Assembly: GCF_038069765.1 (NCBI RefSeq)
Contig: NZ_JBBPFS010000001.1
Coordinates: forward strand, 620,001-684,000
Reading direction: 5' to 3'
From: Arthrobacter_B sp038069765
GTDB lineage: Bacteria; Actinomycetota; Actinomycetes; Actinomycetales; Micrococcaceae
Length of the DNA stretch: 64,000 nucleotides
Under the pieces are notes generated by a model. The model was not told the origin of the DNA. It saw nothing but the letters and a program-made list of their open reading frames with translations, and did not search any database. How positions within the stretch are numbered: the first letter of the stretch is position 1; every line of letters starts with the position of its first letter. This document shows positions 33,482 to 42,199 of the stretch, in pieces. The translations under genes and the position numbers were made by a program.

Positions 33482-34861
33482 ATGAATGCCCGTGCCCTCC
33501 GCCGACCCTTGCCAGAGGTGGCGGAGCCTGACGGCGCGGAGATGTGGACTGACGGCAGGGGTGCAGCGGCCGCTTCAGGTCCGCCCGCAGGCGGATCATC
33601 GGGGGACGTGGTGCTGCGCGCACTGCGCACCGCCCTGCATGCGGCCTTTGCCGGTTTGCTGCTGCTGGCCGTGGTGCAAATGACCCTGGCGCCGCCCGCC
33701 CTGCCGGCACAGGTCTGCGCGTACGTCCTGAGTCTTGTGCTGGCAGGGGTCTACCTGGCCGGGACAGCCACTGAGAAACGGTTCGCCACCACGGGCAGGG
33801 GCCCGGACCCCACCCGCTACGGTCCCGTCTGGCTGGCTCTTGTGACTGCGCTGTGGCTGTGCCTGCTGATCATCAGTCCCGAGTTCTCCTGGGTGGCCTT
33901 CCCGCTGTTCTTTCTGGACCTGCATCTGCTGCGCACCGCTCCGGCGCTCGCTGCCGTTGCCCTGACTACGGCAGCCGTCATCGCCGCGCAGTTCTCACGT
34001 GCCGGCGAGCCGACGGCACCGGCCCTCCTGGGCCCGGCCATCGGTGCACTGTTTGCCGTGATCATGGGCAGTGCCTACTCTGCCCTGCACCGGGAGAGCG
34101 TGAACCAGCGCCGGGCGCTTGCCGAGCTGCAGCGCACCAGGGGTGAGCTTGCTGCGTCCCAGCACGACGCCGGCATGCTGGCCGAGCGCGAACGGCTGGC
34201 CCGGGAAATCCACGACACCCTTGCCCAGGGGCTGTCCAGCATCGTGCTGCTGGCCCGTGCCGCCGGCAGCGCCCTGGACAACGGAGACCCGGCACTGGCG
34301 CGCGAACGGATTACCCTGGTGCAGAGCACGGCAGCCGAGAACCTGGCCGAGGCCCGCAGGTTTGTCCGCGGCCTGGCCGCTGCGCCGCTGGAACGCGGTT
34401 CCCTCGATACCCGCCTTGCCGCGCTCTGCTCCGACACTTCCCGGCGTTCAGCGGCCGGAGGGAAGCGGCTCGAGTGCGTTTTCCGGGTGGACGGAACGCC
34501 GGTACCGCTCCACGCAGCCTACGAGGCAACACTGCTGCGCGCGGCACAGTCGCTGCTGGCCAACGTCCTCTCCCACGCTGATGCCTCCTCCGCCGTCGTC
34601 ACGCTGGAATACTCGCGGGATTCGGTGGCGCTTGACGTGTTCGACGACGGCGCGGGCTTTGACCCTGCAGCTCTTCCCGCGGGACCGCGGACCGACGGCT
34701 CCGGCTTCGGACTGCTGTCGCTGCGCGAACGGGTTGCCGACCTGCACGGCAGCCTCAACGTCGAGTCAGCCCCGGGCGAGGGGACAGCAGTGGCCCTGCG
34801 GCTGCCGTTAGGCAACGGGCTGACTGGACCAGAGAAGATCGAAACAGAGAAGAACGCATGA
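33482..34861 (+). CDS. Sensor histidine kinase (NarL/LiaS/DesK-like)
   Basis: A 459-residue membrane kinase. Several hydrophobic segments at about residues 45-205 form a membrane sensor without an obvious extracellular domain. A HisKA_3 dimerisation domain follows with phospho-accepting His244 in REIHDTLAQGLSSIVLL. The HATPase region has VLSHADASSAVVTLEY as a divergent N-box, then DDGAGFDP (G1) and GSGFGLLSLRERVADLHGSL (G2). It overlaps the response regulator gene by four bases (ATGA). It is divergent from the ABC exporter, the arrangement typical of cell-envelope stress systems that control an adjoining transporter; the signal is unknown. Confidence 0.93.
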   Translation: MNARALRRPLPEVAEPDGAEMWTDGRGAAAASGPPAGGSSGDVVLRALRTALHAAFAGLLLLAVVQMTLAPPALPAQVCAYVLSLVLAGVYLAGTATEKRFATTGRGPDPTRYGPVWLALVTALWLCLLIISPEFSWVAFPLFFLDLHLLRTAPALAAVALTTAAVIAAQFSRAGEPTAPALLGPAIGALFAVIMGSAYSALHRESVNQRRALAELQRTRGELAASQHDAGMLAERERLAREIHDTLAQGLSSIVLLARAAGSALDNGDPALARERITLVQSTAAENLAEARRFVRGLAAAPLERGSLDTRLAALCSDTSRRSAAGGKRLECVFRVDGTPVPLHAAYEATLLRAAQSLLANVLSHADASSAVVTLEYSRDSVALDVFDDGAGFDPAALPAGPRTDGSGFGLLSLRERVADLHGSLNVESAPGEGTAVALRLPLGNGLTGPEKIETEKNA

Positions 34862-35499
34862 ATCCCCTCCGGATCCTTTTGGTTGATGACCATCCCGTGG
34901 TGCGGGCCGGACTGCGCGCCATGCTGGGGGACTTCGAGGGGGTGGAAGTGGCCGCCGAAGCCGCGGACGGCGCTGCCGCCCTCACGGAACTCGATCGGCT
35001 GCAGGCACTGGGAACCCCGGCGGACGTAGTCCTGATGGATCTGCAGATGGGCCAGGGCATGGACGGAGTCACGGCCACCAGGAAGATCCGCGCCGCCCAG
35101 GGCCCGCCGGTGCTGATCCTGACAACCTACGACAGCGACGCCGATATCCTCGCGGCCATCGATGCCGGAGCGGCCGGCTACATGCTCAAGGACGCAGCAC
35201 CCGAAGAGATCCGCAGCGCCGTTGCCGCTGCTTCCGAAGGACGGACAGCACTGGCTCCGCAGGTCGCCGGGCGGCTGTTGGGCCAGCTGCGGAACCCTGA
35301 AACGACCCTGAGTCCGCGCGAGCTGGAACTGCTGGAGTTGCTTGCCGACGGCATGGCCAACCGCGCGATGGCCCGGGCTCTCTACATTTCCGAAGCCACC
35401 GTCAAAACCCATTTGGTGCACATTTACGAGAAACTCGGCGTGGACAACAGGACGGCGGCCGTCAACGAGGCACGCAAGCGCCGGATTATCCGCCGCTAG
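34858..35499 (+). CDS. LuxR/NarL-type response regulator
   Basis: A 213-residue two-domain regulator. The receiver domain has the acidic pair in LVDDHPVVRAGLRAML (residues 10-11), phospho-accepting Asp61 in VVLMDLQMG, and the switch Thr in LILTTYDSD. The C-terminal LuxR-type helix-turn-helix reads LSPRELELLELLADGMANRAMARALYISEATVKTHLVHIYEKLGVDNRTAAV. It is translationally coupled to the kinase. Its last 14 bases overlap the 3' end of the convergent alpha-glucosidase gene. Control of the divergent ABC genes is inferred. Confidence 0.95.
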   Translation: MNPLRILLVDDHPVVRAGLRAMLGDFEGVEVAAEAADGAAALTELDRLQALGTPADVVLMDLQMGQGMDGVTATRKIRAAQGPPVLILTTYDSDADILAAIDAGAAGYMLKDAAPEEIRSAVAAASEGRTALAPQVAGRLLGQLRNPETTLSPRELELLELLADGMANRAMARALYISEATVKTHLVHIYEKLGVDNRTAAVNEARKRRIIRR

Positions 35500-37204
35500 G
35501 GCTGCTGTTCCCGGACAACCGGTGGATCCGTGCTTCCCAGGGCCGGAGCATGTCAGGATCACCGGCCCTGGCGTAGTTGCCCAGCACCAGCCGGGCCGGG
35601 CGCGTATAGGCCGGCACGGCCAGCGGGTCATCGGACACGTTGCACATCACGCCCAGTTCCTCGTTCCCCAGCCGGCGGCGGAAAGCAAACAGCGCCGGGT
35701 CGCTGGGGTCCATCAGCTCGAAGTCGCCCAGCGCGACAACGGGGGAGGCATGGCGCAGGGCGATCAGCCGCTGGTAGTAACGGAACACCGACTGCGCCGC
35801 GCTCCGGTCCGCCTCGACATTGACGGTTTGATAATTGGGGTTGACGTCAATCCAGGGTGTGCCGGAGGTAAAACCGGCGTTGGGTCCGTCATTCCACTGC
35901 ATGGGAGTGCGCGCGTTGTCCCGGCTCACCCGGTTCATGAGAGCAAGTACGTGCTCCGCGGCAATCCCGCGGCTGACGGCAAATTCATAGAAGGCCAGCG
36001 ACTCAACATCCCGGTACTGGTCCAGCGAGGTAAAGTCGGCATTGGTCATGCCGATCTCCTCGCCCTGATAGATGAAGGGCGTGCCGCGCTGCAGGTGCAG
36101 GATCGTGGCCCACAGCGTGGCGGATTCGTAGCGGTACTCGGCGTCGTTTCCGAAACGCGAAACCAAACGCGGCTGGTCATGGTTGCCCAGGTAGAGGCTG
36201 TTCCAGCCGCGGTCCGACAGCGCACGCTGCCATCGGTTCGCGATGGTTTTGAAGTCCTGCAGCTTCAGAGGCAGATGGTTCCATTTGCCGCCTGGGCCCT
36301 GGTCCAGCCGCATGTGTTCGAAATGGAAGACCATGTCCAGTTCCCCGCGCAGCGGGTCGGTGAAGAGCACTGCCTCGTCGACCGTCACGCCGTCGGTTTC
36401 TCCCACCACCAGGTAATCGGTGTCCCGATAGCTGAAGACGGCCCGCATCATTTCCTGGAGGAACTCGTGGACCCGGGGGCCGGACACAAAGAAGGGGGAG
36501 CCGTCCGCATACATACCGCCCGTGGACACCGGGCTGTCCGGCAGGGAGGGCCGCTTGGAAATGAAGTTGATGGCGTCCATGCGGAAACCGTCGATGCCGC
36601 GGTCCAGCCACCAGTTCATCATTTCGTACACGCGGTGGCGGACCCGGGTGCTCTCCCAGTTCAGATCCGGCTGGTGCGGGCTGAAGAGGTGCAGGTAGTA
36701 CTGCTCCGTTCCGGGGTGATAGGTCCAGACGCTGCCGCCGAAAACCGAACCCCAGTTATTGGGTTCGGCTCCCGGTTCATCCGGAGAAAAGCCGCGCCTG
36801 GGGTCCCGCCATAAGTAGGAGTCCCGCGACACGTTGCTGCGGGAGGACGATGACACGAGAAAAGCCGAGTGCTCATCCGAGGTGTGGTTTACCACGAGGT
36901 CCATGATGAGCTTCATGCCGCGCCCGTGAACCTCGGCCAGCAGCCGGTCGAATTCCTCCTCGGTGCCGAACAATGCGTCAATCCGCCAGTAGTTGCTGAT
37001 GTCGTAGCCGTTGTCGTGCTGGGGGGACTGGTGGATGGGCGAGAGCCAGAGCACATCCACGCCGAGCTCGCTGAGATAGTCCAGGTTGTTGATGATGCCG
37101 GTCAGATCGCCGACGCCGTCGCCCGAGCTGTCGGCAAAGCTGCGGGTGTAGATCTGGTAGACAACGGCGTTGGTCCACCAGGCCGGCTTGTAAGGATTCC
37201 TCAT
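35486..37204 (-). CDS. GH13 alpha-glucosidase (oligo-1,6-glucosidase type)
   Basis: A 572-residue cytosolic GH13 enzyme. The family regions are visible: DLVVNHTSDEH (region I), the nucleophile Asp210 in GIDGFRMDAINFI (region II), acid Glu269 in LVVGETDGVT (region III) and YLGNHDQPRLVSRFG (region IV). The N-terminal WWTNAVVYQIYTRSFADSSGDGVGDLTGIINNLDYL is diagnostic of the oligo-1,6-/alpha-1,4-glucosidase group. It would release glucose from isomalto- or malto-oligosaccharides. AAAGGA lies ten bases upstream of the ATG. It is apparently monocistronic, without linked transporter genes, and overlaps the response regulator gene tail to tail by 14 bp. Confidence 0.94.
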   Translation of the reverse strand: MRNPYKPAWWTNAVVYQIYTRSFADSSGDGVGDLTGIINNLDYLSELGVDVLWLSPIHQSPQHDNGYDISNYWRIDALFGTEEEFDRLLAEVHGRGMKLIMDLVVNHTSDEHSAFLVSSSSRSNVSRDSYLWRDPRRGFSPDEPGAEPNNWGSVFGGSVWTYHPGTEQYYLHLFSPHQPDLNWESTRVRHRVYEMMNWWLDRGIDGFRMDAINFISKRPSLPDSPVSTGGMYADGSPFFVSGPRVHEFLQEMMRAVFSYRDTDYLVVGETDGVTVDEAVLFTDPLRGELDMVFHFEHMRLDQGPGGKWNHLPLKLQDFKTIANRWQRALSDRGWNSLYLGNHDQPRLVSRFGNDAEYRYESATLWATILHLQRGTPFIYQGEEIGMTNADFTSLDQYRDVESLAFYEFAVSRGIAAEHVLALMNRVSRDNARTPMQWNDGPNAGFTSGTPWIDVNPNYQTVNVEADRSAAQSVFRYYQRLIALRHASPVVALGDFELMDPSDPALFAFRRRLGNEELGVMCNVSDDPLAVPAYTRPARLVLGNYARAGDPDMLRPWEARIHRLSGNSSPSGG

Positions 37205-37510
37205 CGAACAGCGGTCCTTTCGCAGGCCCGGACGGACGGCGCGGCACGGCCGGGAGTGGGACCGGGCGGCTTCCAGCTTATGTTCGGGTGCGGGTCAGTG
37301 ACAGGTCGGCAGCCGTGCAGGAGCCCCAGGGATCACAAATGGGAACCCGCCGCCCGCGCGCCGGGCGACCGGGGCATTTTGTTCAACAACTTGAGGAGGC
37401 GTAACGTAGTGGCGCCGGTCCCCGCGGCCAGCGGGGCCGGAAACACGCACTGCACAAGTCCCGGGCCTGCTCAAGGTTCGGCCTGTGCAATTTTATTTGA
37501 GGAGCAATCG
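37205..37510. other. Divergent intergenic region between GH13 and MFS genes
   Basis: About 300 bp without a separate gene. It must hold the promoters of both flanking genes. The right part contains a strong GAGGAGG at 37393-37399 followed nine bases later by a GTG (37409) that is in frame with the MFS gene, so a longer MFS form is possible. A second ribosome binding site, GAGGAG at 37499-37504, serves the annotated start. Confidence 0.55.
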
Positions 37511-38722
37511 GTGACGCGCGGCGGTCAGAAACTGTGGACCAAGGGGTTTGTCCTCGCAATTATCACCAACTTTTTCCTGTCCCTGGTGTTCTACCTGCTG
37601 ATGACCACCATGGCGCTGTATGCCGTGGAGCAGTTCGCGGCATCGGACAGCGCGGCAGGGTTTGCGTCGGGTTCCTTCGTCATCGGGGCGCTTGTGGCCC
37701 GCGTCTTCAGCGGCAAGTTCCTGGACTTCGTCGGGCGGCGCAGACTGCTGCTCTGCGGTCTCGCTGTCTTTGCGGCTGCTGCGCTGCTGTACCCCCTGGC
37801 TGACAGCCTCGCCGTGCTGCTCGCCATCCGGCTGCTTCACGGAGCGGCGTTCGGTGCTGCCAGCACCTCAATCTCGGCATCGGTCATGGGTCTCATCCCG
37901 GTCCGCAGGCGCGGCGAGGGCACCGGCTACTTTGGCATCTCGACGACGCTGGCCACCGCCGTCGGGCCCTTCCTCGCCGTGCTGATCGTGGACAGCATGA
38001 CCTACGATTTCCTCTTCCTGGCCAGCGCCGGCTGTGCGGGCCTTGCCCTGGTGACCGCACTGATGCTGAAGCTGCCCGAGCGCACGCCGACGGCGGCGGA
38101 ACAGGCGCGCAAGTGGCGGCTGCGGTTCAGCGACATCCTGGATCCGGCCGCGCTGCCCATCGCCTCCATCATGTTTGTTGCGGGAGCCTCCTACGCCGGC
38201 ATCCTCACCTTCATCAACTCCTACGCACAGTCGGAAAACCTCGTGACGGCCGCCAGCGCCTTCTTCCTCGTGTATGCCGCCGTCGTCCTGGTCTCGCGGC
38301 TCTTCATGGGACGGCTGCAGGACACCTACGGCGACAACGCGGTCATCTATCCGACACTGGTGTCCTTTGCCGCAGGCCTGGCCCTGCTGGCGTGGGCGCC
38401 CAACGGTTTGGTCCTGGCGGCGGCCGGCGTGTTTGTCGGCATCGGCTTCGGCGCGCTGGTCCCCACCGCACAGGCTGTGGCTGTCACCATGGCTCCGCCG
38501 CACCGGATCGGGCTGGCCACCTCCACCTACTTCATCATGATGGACGCCGGAGTTGGCCTGGGTCCGCTGGTTCTTGGCGCCCTGGTTCCGGTGACCGGTT
38601 TCCACGGCATGTACTGGCTGCTGGCCGGATGCATCCTGGCCACCACTGTGCTCTACCACTTTGTGCACGGACACAAGAAGTACCGCCGGGGCGCGGAGGG
38701 TGAACCGGCCGCCGCTGACTGA
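37511..38722 (+). CDS. MFS transporter
   Basis: A 403-residue major facilitator with twelve predicted spans. The first span begins at about residue 12 (GFVLAIITNFFLSLVFYLLMTTMALYAVEQF), and the loop 2-3 motif is seen as GKFLDFVGRRRLLL. Motif-like sequence RLFMGRLQDTYGDNAVI occurs in the second half. The start is GTG 37511, with GAGGAG six bases upstream. An in-frame GTG at 37409 also has a good ribosome binding site and would add 34 residues, Pro/Ala-rich and unlike family members. The substrate is unknown; sugar or drug efflux are both possible for this subgroup. Confidence 0.88.
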   Translation: MTRGGQKLWTKGFVLAIITNFFLSLVFYLLMTTMALYAVEQFAASDSAAGFASGSFVIGALVARVFSGKFLDFVGRRRLLLCGLAVFAAAALLYPLADSLAVLLAIRLLHGAAFGAASTSISASVMGLIPVRRRGEGTGYFGISTTLATAVGPFLAVLIVDSMTYDFLFLASAGCAGLALVTALMLKLPERTPTAAEQARKWRLRFSDILDPAALPIASIMFVAGASYAGILTFINSYAQSENLVTAASAFFLVYAAVVLVSRLFMGRLQDTYGDNAVIYPTLVSFAAGLALLAWAPNGLVLAAAGVFVGIGFGALVPTAQAVAVTMAPPHRIGLATSTYFIMMDAGVGLGPLVLGALVPVTGFHGMYWLLAGCILATTVLYHFVHGHKKYRRGAEGEPAAAD

Positions 38723-38806
38723 CACCGGGCCTCCCGTCACCGCACCGGCGACACCCGGTCCGCCGGCACCGACACACCGCACCGTGACCCTCCGCGGAAT
38801 CCGGAG

Positions 38807-38812
38807 TAGGTT
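38807..38812 (+). promoter_or_regulatory. Putative -10 box of the LigD-polymerase gene
   Basis: TAGGTT ends six bases before the ATG at 38819. GGAG at 38803 is too far from the start to be a good ribosome binding site, so a leaderless transcript is predicted. Confidence 0.5.
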
Positions 38813-38818
38813 ATCGCC

Positions 38819-39841
38819 ATGGCCGGCAAAGCAACCACCCTGACAGTCCCCGGTCCGCACGGCGAGCGCGAGATGCGGATTTCCAGCCCCGACCGGGTCC
38901 TCTGGCCCGAGCTGGGCCTGACCAAGCTTGACCTGGCCCGCTACGTGGCCGAGGTTGGCAGCGCCTTCATTGCTGCCAACGGTGACCGCCCTGTCTCGCT
39001 GCAGCGGTTCCCGGAGGGAATCGACGGTGAACAGTTCTTCTCGAAAAACCCGCCCAGGGGCGCCCCGGACTTCATCCGCGCCGTCACCGTCACGTACCCC
39101 AGCGCCCGCGCCCACCCGCAGCTGGTCCTCGATGAACCGGCTGCAGCGGTCTGGGCCGTCCAGATGAACACGGTGGTGTTTCATCCCTGGCCGTCCCGGA
39201 CCGAAGACACGGACAACCCCGACCAGCTGCGCATCGACCTGGACCCCCAGCCCGGCACGGATTTTGACGACGCCGTACCGGCGGCGATCGAGCTGCGCGG
39301 GGTGCTGGCTGAGGCGGGGCTGGAGGCGTTCATCAAGACCTCGGGCAACCGCGGGCTGCACGTGTACGCACCGATCATCCCGGACCACGAGTTCCTCGAC
39401 GTCCGGCACGCCGTCATCGCCGCCGCACGCGAGTTGGAACGCCGGATGCCGGACCGCGTCACCACTGCGTGGTGGAAGGAGGAACGCGGGCAGAACATTT
39501 TTGTGGACTTTAACCAGGCGAACCGGGACCGCACCATTGCCGGTGCGTACAGCCCGCGGGCGCTGCCGCACGCACCGGTGTCGGCCCCGCTGACCTGGGA
39601 CGAACTCGAAGCAGCCGACCCGCGGGACTTCACCATCCTCACCGTGCCGGAGCGGCTGCGCACCGTGGGGGATCCGTGGGCGGACATGGGCACCAACCCC
39701 GGCAGCATCGACGTGCTGCTGCAGTGGTGGCAGCGGGACCTGGACAACGGGCTGGGCGAAATGCCGTTTCCGCCGGACTATCCCAAGATGCCCGGCGAGC
39801 CGATGCGGGTCCAGCCCAGCCGGGCCCGGAAAAAGGACTGA
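38819..39841 (+). CDS. Stand-alone LigD-type polymerase/primase domain protein
   Basis: A 340-residue archaeo-eukaryotic-primase-like polymerase, as in the polymerase domain of the NHEJ ligase LigD. The metal-binding acids Asp140 and Asp142 lie in LRIDLDPQPG. FIKTSGNRGLHVYAPI contains the conserved nucleotide-binding His region, and RTIAGAYSPRALPHAPVSAPL is typical. Ligase and 3'-phosphoesterase domains are absent, and no ku gene is in the window. The enzyme would add ribo- or deoxyribonucleotides at DNA ends or gaps during repair. Actinobacteria often encode separate Pol domains beside full LigD; whether a full LigD exists elsewhere cannot be told. Confidence 0.93.
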   Translation: MAGKATTLTVPGPHGEREMRISSPDRVLWPELGLTKLDLARYVAEVGSAFIAANGDRPVSLQRFPEGIDGEQFFSKNPPRGAPDFIRAVTVTYPSARAHPQLVLDEPAAAVWAVQMNTVVFHPWPSRTEDTDNPDQLRIDLDPQPGTDFDDAVPAAIELRGVLAEAGLEAFIKTSGNRGLHVYAPIIPDHEFLDVRHAVIAAARELERRMPDRVTTAWWKEERGQNIFVDFNQANRDRTIAGAYSPRALPHAPVSAPLTWDELEAADPRDFTILTVPERLRTVGDPWADMGTNPGSIDVLLQWWQRDLDNGLGEMPFPPDYPKMPGEPMRVQPSRARKKD

Positions 39842-39863
39842 CCGCACCGGACCCGGCCGCCTC

Positions 39864-41138
39864 CTAGCTGTGCGAGTGGACCTGCCCGGCAGCCCCGGTC
39901 AGTTCATTGGGAGTCTGTTCCAGCTTGCCGCTTCCGGTGACGGTTCCGGACTCGATGTCCACGGCGATAACGGTGTTCGCGGACGGATCCGTGACGTAGG
40001 CCGTGTGGTCCACGACGGTGAGCGTGGGCCGCGGCTGCTGCCATTCCAGCGGCTCTTCCCAGGGCTCCACCACCGCCGTGCTGGAAACCAGTTCTCCGGT
40101 CTCGGGGTCGATGGTGTGCAGTGCACCGTCGGTCCCCAGGACCAGGGCTTCGCCGTGGGGTCCGCGGGCCAGCGAACGGAAGCTGTAGCTGGTTCCCAGA
40201 TCCACGAGCTGCAGCTGCTTGGTTGCGGTGTTGATCAGGGAAATCCGTTCCGGCCGTTCCAGCTCCGCATCCGGATCCGACTTGTAGTCGCCCAGCGTCA
40301 CCGGAGACTCTTCACTGCCGGCCTGGTTGCCGATCCGGCCGTAGGCGTCCGGGCTGTCAATCTTGGTGATCGCGCCGTCGTCGTACACCAGCACGCCGGT
40401 CTCGCAACCGATGACCACCGCTTCCCCCGCGGCCGTGGCTTCCCCGTGCACACCGGGGCAGTCCTCGTTGCGGACAATTTCCCCGCGGTTGGAATCCAGG
40501 ACGGTAATGCCGGGGCGCTCCTCGTCATTACCCAGGGTCAGCACCAGCTCCCCGTTGGAGAGCTCAACCGCTACTCCGTGGTGGGCTTCGGCTGCGGTGT
40601 GGGTTTCAGTGTCGGGTTTCTCTCCGCGGGCCAGCCCGGCGAGGTCCGCCGTGTCGAACGATTCCACTGCTCCGGTGCCGTCGCTGAACAGGACGGTGCG
40701 TCCCGCGTGGTGCACCACGTGGCCGGGCTTGCTGGTGTCGAATTCAAGGCCGGTCAGCACCGGGTCGGAGGTGCGGTGCGTGCCGTCGTCGTCGGTCCAG
40801 GTGCCGGTGTCCAGAACCTTGAAAGCATCCGCCGTGGAAATGATGACGTGCCGGCCGTCGCCGGCGGGATTGATGCGGTTGAATCCGCTCATCTCGAAGT
40901 CGGCCAGGACCTGCAGGGTTTCGCCGTCGAGCACCTGCACCCCGCCGTCGTAGGTGGTGACAAGGCGCGGCGAAGCTTCCGGCGATTCGTGCCCGGAAGC
41001 ATCCGGCGAGCCGGCGGAGGCGGCCGCGGGGGACGGGTCCGGAGCAGCCGGAGTTTGACCGGTGCCGCAGCCGGCCAGCAGGAGCGCGGCGACGGAGAGC
41101 GCTGCGGCGCGGCGGAGGGATGGGGCTGACAGGGTCAT
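39864..41138 (-). CDS. aztD: Zinc metallochaperone AztD-like lipoprotein (copy 1)
   Basis: A 424-residue secreted protein with a lipobox ALLLAGCG and a Pro/Ser/Ala-rich linker, followed by repeated beta-propeller-like blades (VTTYDGGVQVLDGETLQVLADF, ISTADAFKVLDTGTW). The protein resembles AztD, which hands zinc to the binding protein AztC in Paracoccus. It ends in HSHS, and scattered His residues (HTAAEAHHGVAV, CPGVHGEATAAGE) could bind metal. ATG 41138 is preceded by AAGGA; the upstream in-frame start at 41207 has no signal-peptide character. It is 86 bases downstream of aztC on the same strand. The assignment rests on overall pattern and neighbours. Confidence 0.82.
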   Translation of the reverse strand: MTLSAPSLRRAAALSVAALLLAGCGTGQTPAAPDPSPAAASAGSPDASGHESPEASPRLVTTYDGGVQVLDGETLQVLADFEMSGFNRINPAGDGRHVIISTADAFKVLDTGTWTDDDGTHRTSDPVLTGLEFDTSKPGHVVHHAGRTVLFSDGTGAVESFDTADLAGLARGEKPDTETHTAAEAHHGVAVELSNGELVLTLGNDEERPGITVLDSNRGEIVRNEDCPGVHGEATAAGEAVVIGCETGVLVYDDGAITKIDSPDAYGRIGNQAGSEESPVTLGDYKSDPDAELERPERISLINTATKQLQLVDLGTSYSFRSLARGPHGEALVLGTDGALHTIDPETGELVSSTAVVEPWEEPLEWQQPRPTLTVVDHTAYVTDPSANTVIAVDIESGTVTGSGKLEQTPNELTGAAGQVHSHS

Positions 41139-41224
41139 GAGGGTCCTTCTTTCGGTGGGGATATAACAGGGATGCCAAAGCGGCGGAAGCCGCCGGCGGG
41201 TGGACAAACTTTTGCGCGGGGCGT

Positions 41225-42199
41225 TCAGCGGCTGAGGGCGGCGGCGATGCGTTCAGTGTTGGTGCGCATCATCTCCAGATAGCTCTCGGCGCCCGAACCG
41301 CCAGTTCCCAGGGACTCGGTGAACAACCCGACGACGGCAACGTTCAGCCCGGCTTCCTCCGCGAGCACCCGGGCCAGGAGGTCCGGCTGGGAAGAGTCCG
41401 TAAAGATGGCCGGAACTGCCGCCGCCCGGATCTTTGCTGCCAGGTCATCGAGATCCGAAGAGCTGGGTGAGGCCAGCGTGGTGCCGCCGGGAATGACGGC
41501 TCCCGTCAGGGTGAATCCGAACCGGGACGCCAGGTAACCAAAAACGTGGTGGTTGGTGACCAGGCTGCGCCGGTCAGCGGGAATTGCCGCAAATTCGCTT
41601 TCCATCCAGGTCTCGAGTTCCTCGATTTGCGCACGGTAGGCAGCGGCCTGGCTGCGGACCGCTGCCGCATCCGCCGACGGCACGTTCTCGGTCACTGCCC
41701 CGGCTATCAGGTCGGCGGCGCCGGCCATCCGCTGCGGATCTGTCCAGAAGTGCGGGTCCGGAACGCCGTCGGCGGCGCCGTCGGCAGTGAACGGCAGCGG
41801 GTCCAGGGAATCGGCCACGGCCAGCACCGGTACGCCCTGGTCCGCGGCAGCATCAACATGGCGCAGTACTCCCTCCTCCAGTCCGAGCCCGTTGGCGATG
41901 ATCAATTCCGCAGATTCCAGCTCCGCCGCCTGCCGGGCGGAGATGCCAAAGGAATGGGGGTCGCTTCCCGCTTCCATCAACACGACGACGTTGGCCTCAT
42001 CCCGGACGATGTTCTCCACCACGTCGCCGAGGATGTTGGTGGTGACGACGATGGTGCCGCGGGATTCTGCGGACTCCGCCAGCGCGGTGCATCCGCTGAG
42101 CACCGTTCCGGCGGCCAGGGCAAGGGCGGCCGCTCGAACGCGTGCAGAAACCCGGGAGCGGCGGGAAGGGGGCAGCGATACGCCCTGCGCGGCCGTCAT
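41225..42199 (-). CDS. aztC: Zinc ABC transporter substrate-binding lipoprotein
   Basis: A 324-residue cluster A-I metal-binding protein. The lipobox is VLSGC at about residues 33-37. The metal ligands of the family are visible: His in GSDPHSFGISARQ, His in DPHFWTDPQRM, His in LVTNHHVFGYLASRFG and Asp in AIFTDSSQPD. The His-rich flexible loop of ZnuA is absent, as is usual for AztC-type proteins that rely on AztD. Its start overlaps the second AztD-like gene by four bases (ATGA). It captures Zn2+ outside the cell and delivers it to AztB; Mn2+ is less likely given the AztD partners and the Zur-like box. Confidence 0.9.
   Translation of the reverse strand: MTAAQGVSLPPSRRSRVSARVRAAALALAAGTVLSGCTALAESAESRGTIVVTTNILGDVVENIVRDEANVVVLMEAGSDPHSFGISARQAAELESAELIIANGLGLEEGVLRHVDAAADQGVPVLAVADSLDPLPFTADGAADGVPDPHFWTDPQRMAGAADLIAGAVTENVPSADAAAVRSQAAAYRAQIEELETWMESEFAAIPADRRSLVTNHHVFGYLASRFGFTLTGAVIPGGTTLASPSSSDLDDLAAKIRAAAVPAIFTDSSQPDLLARVLAEEAGLNVAVVGLFTESLGTGGSGAESYLEMMRTNTERIAAALSR

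Noticed and set aside
37205..37510. Possible small RNA or riboswitch upstream of the MFS gene
   Set aside because: No conserved riboswitch core or terminator-like fold could be identified by eye; only ribosome binding sites are clear.
37868..39847. 659-codon minus-strand open frame
   Set aside because: It runs antisense across both the MFS and LigD-polymerase genes, both of which have clear family motifs; its composition (Gly/Arg/His/Gln-rich) is that of a shadow.
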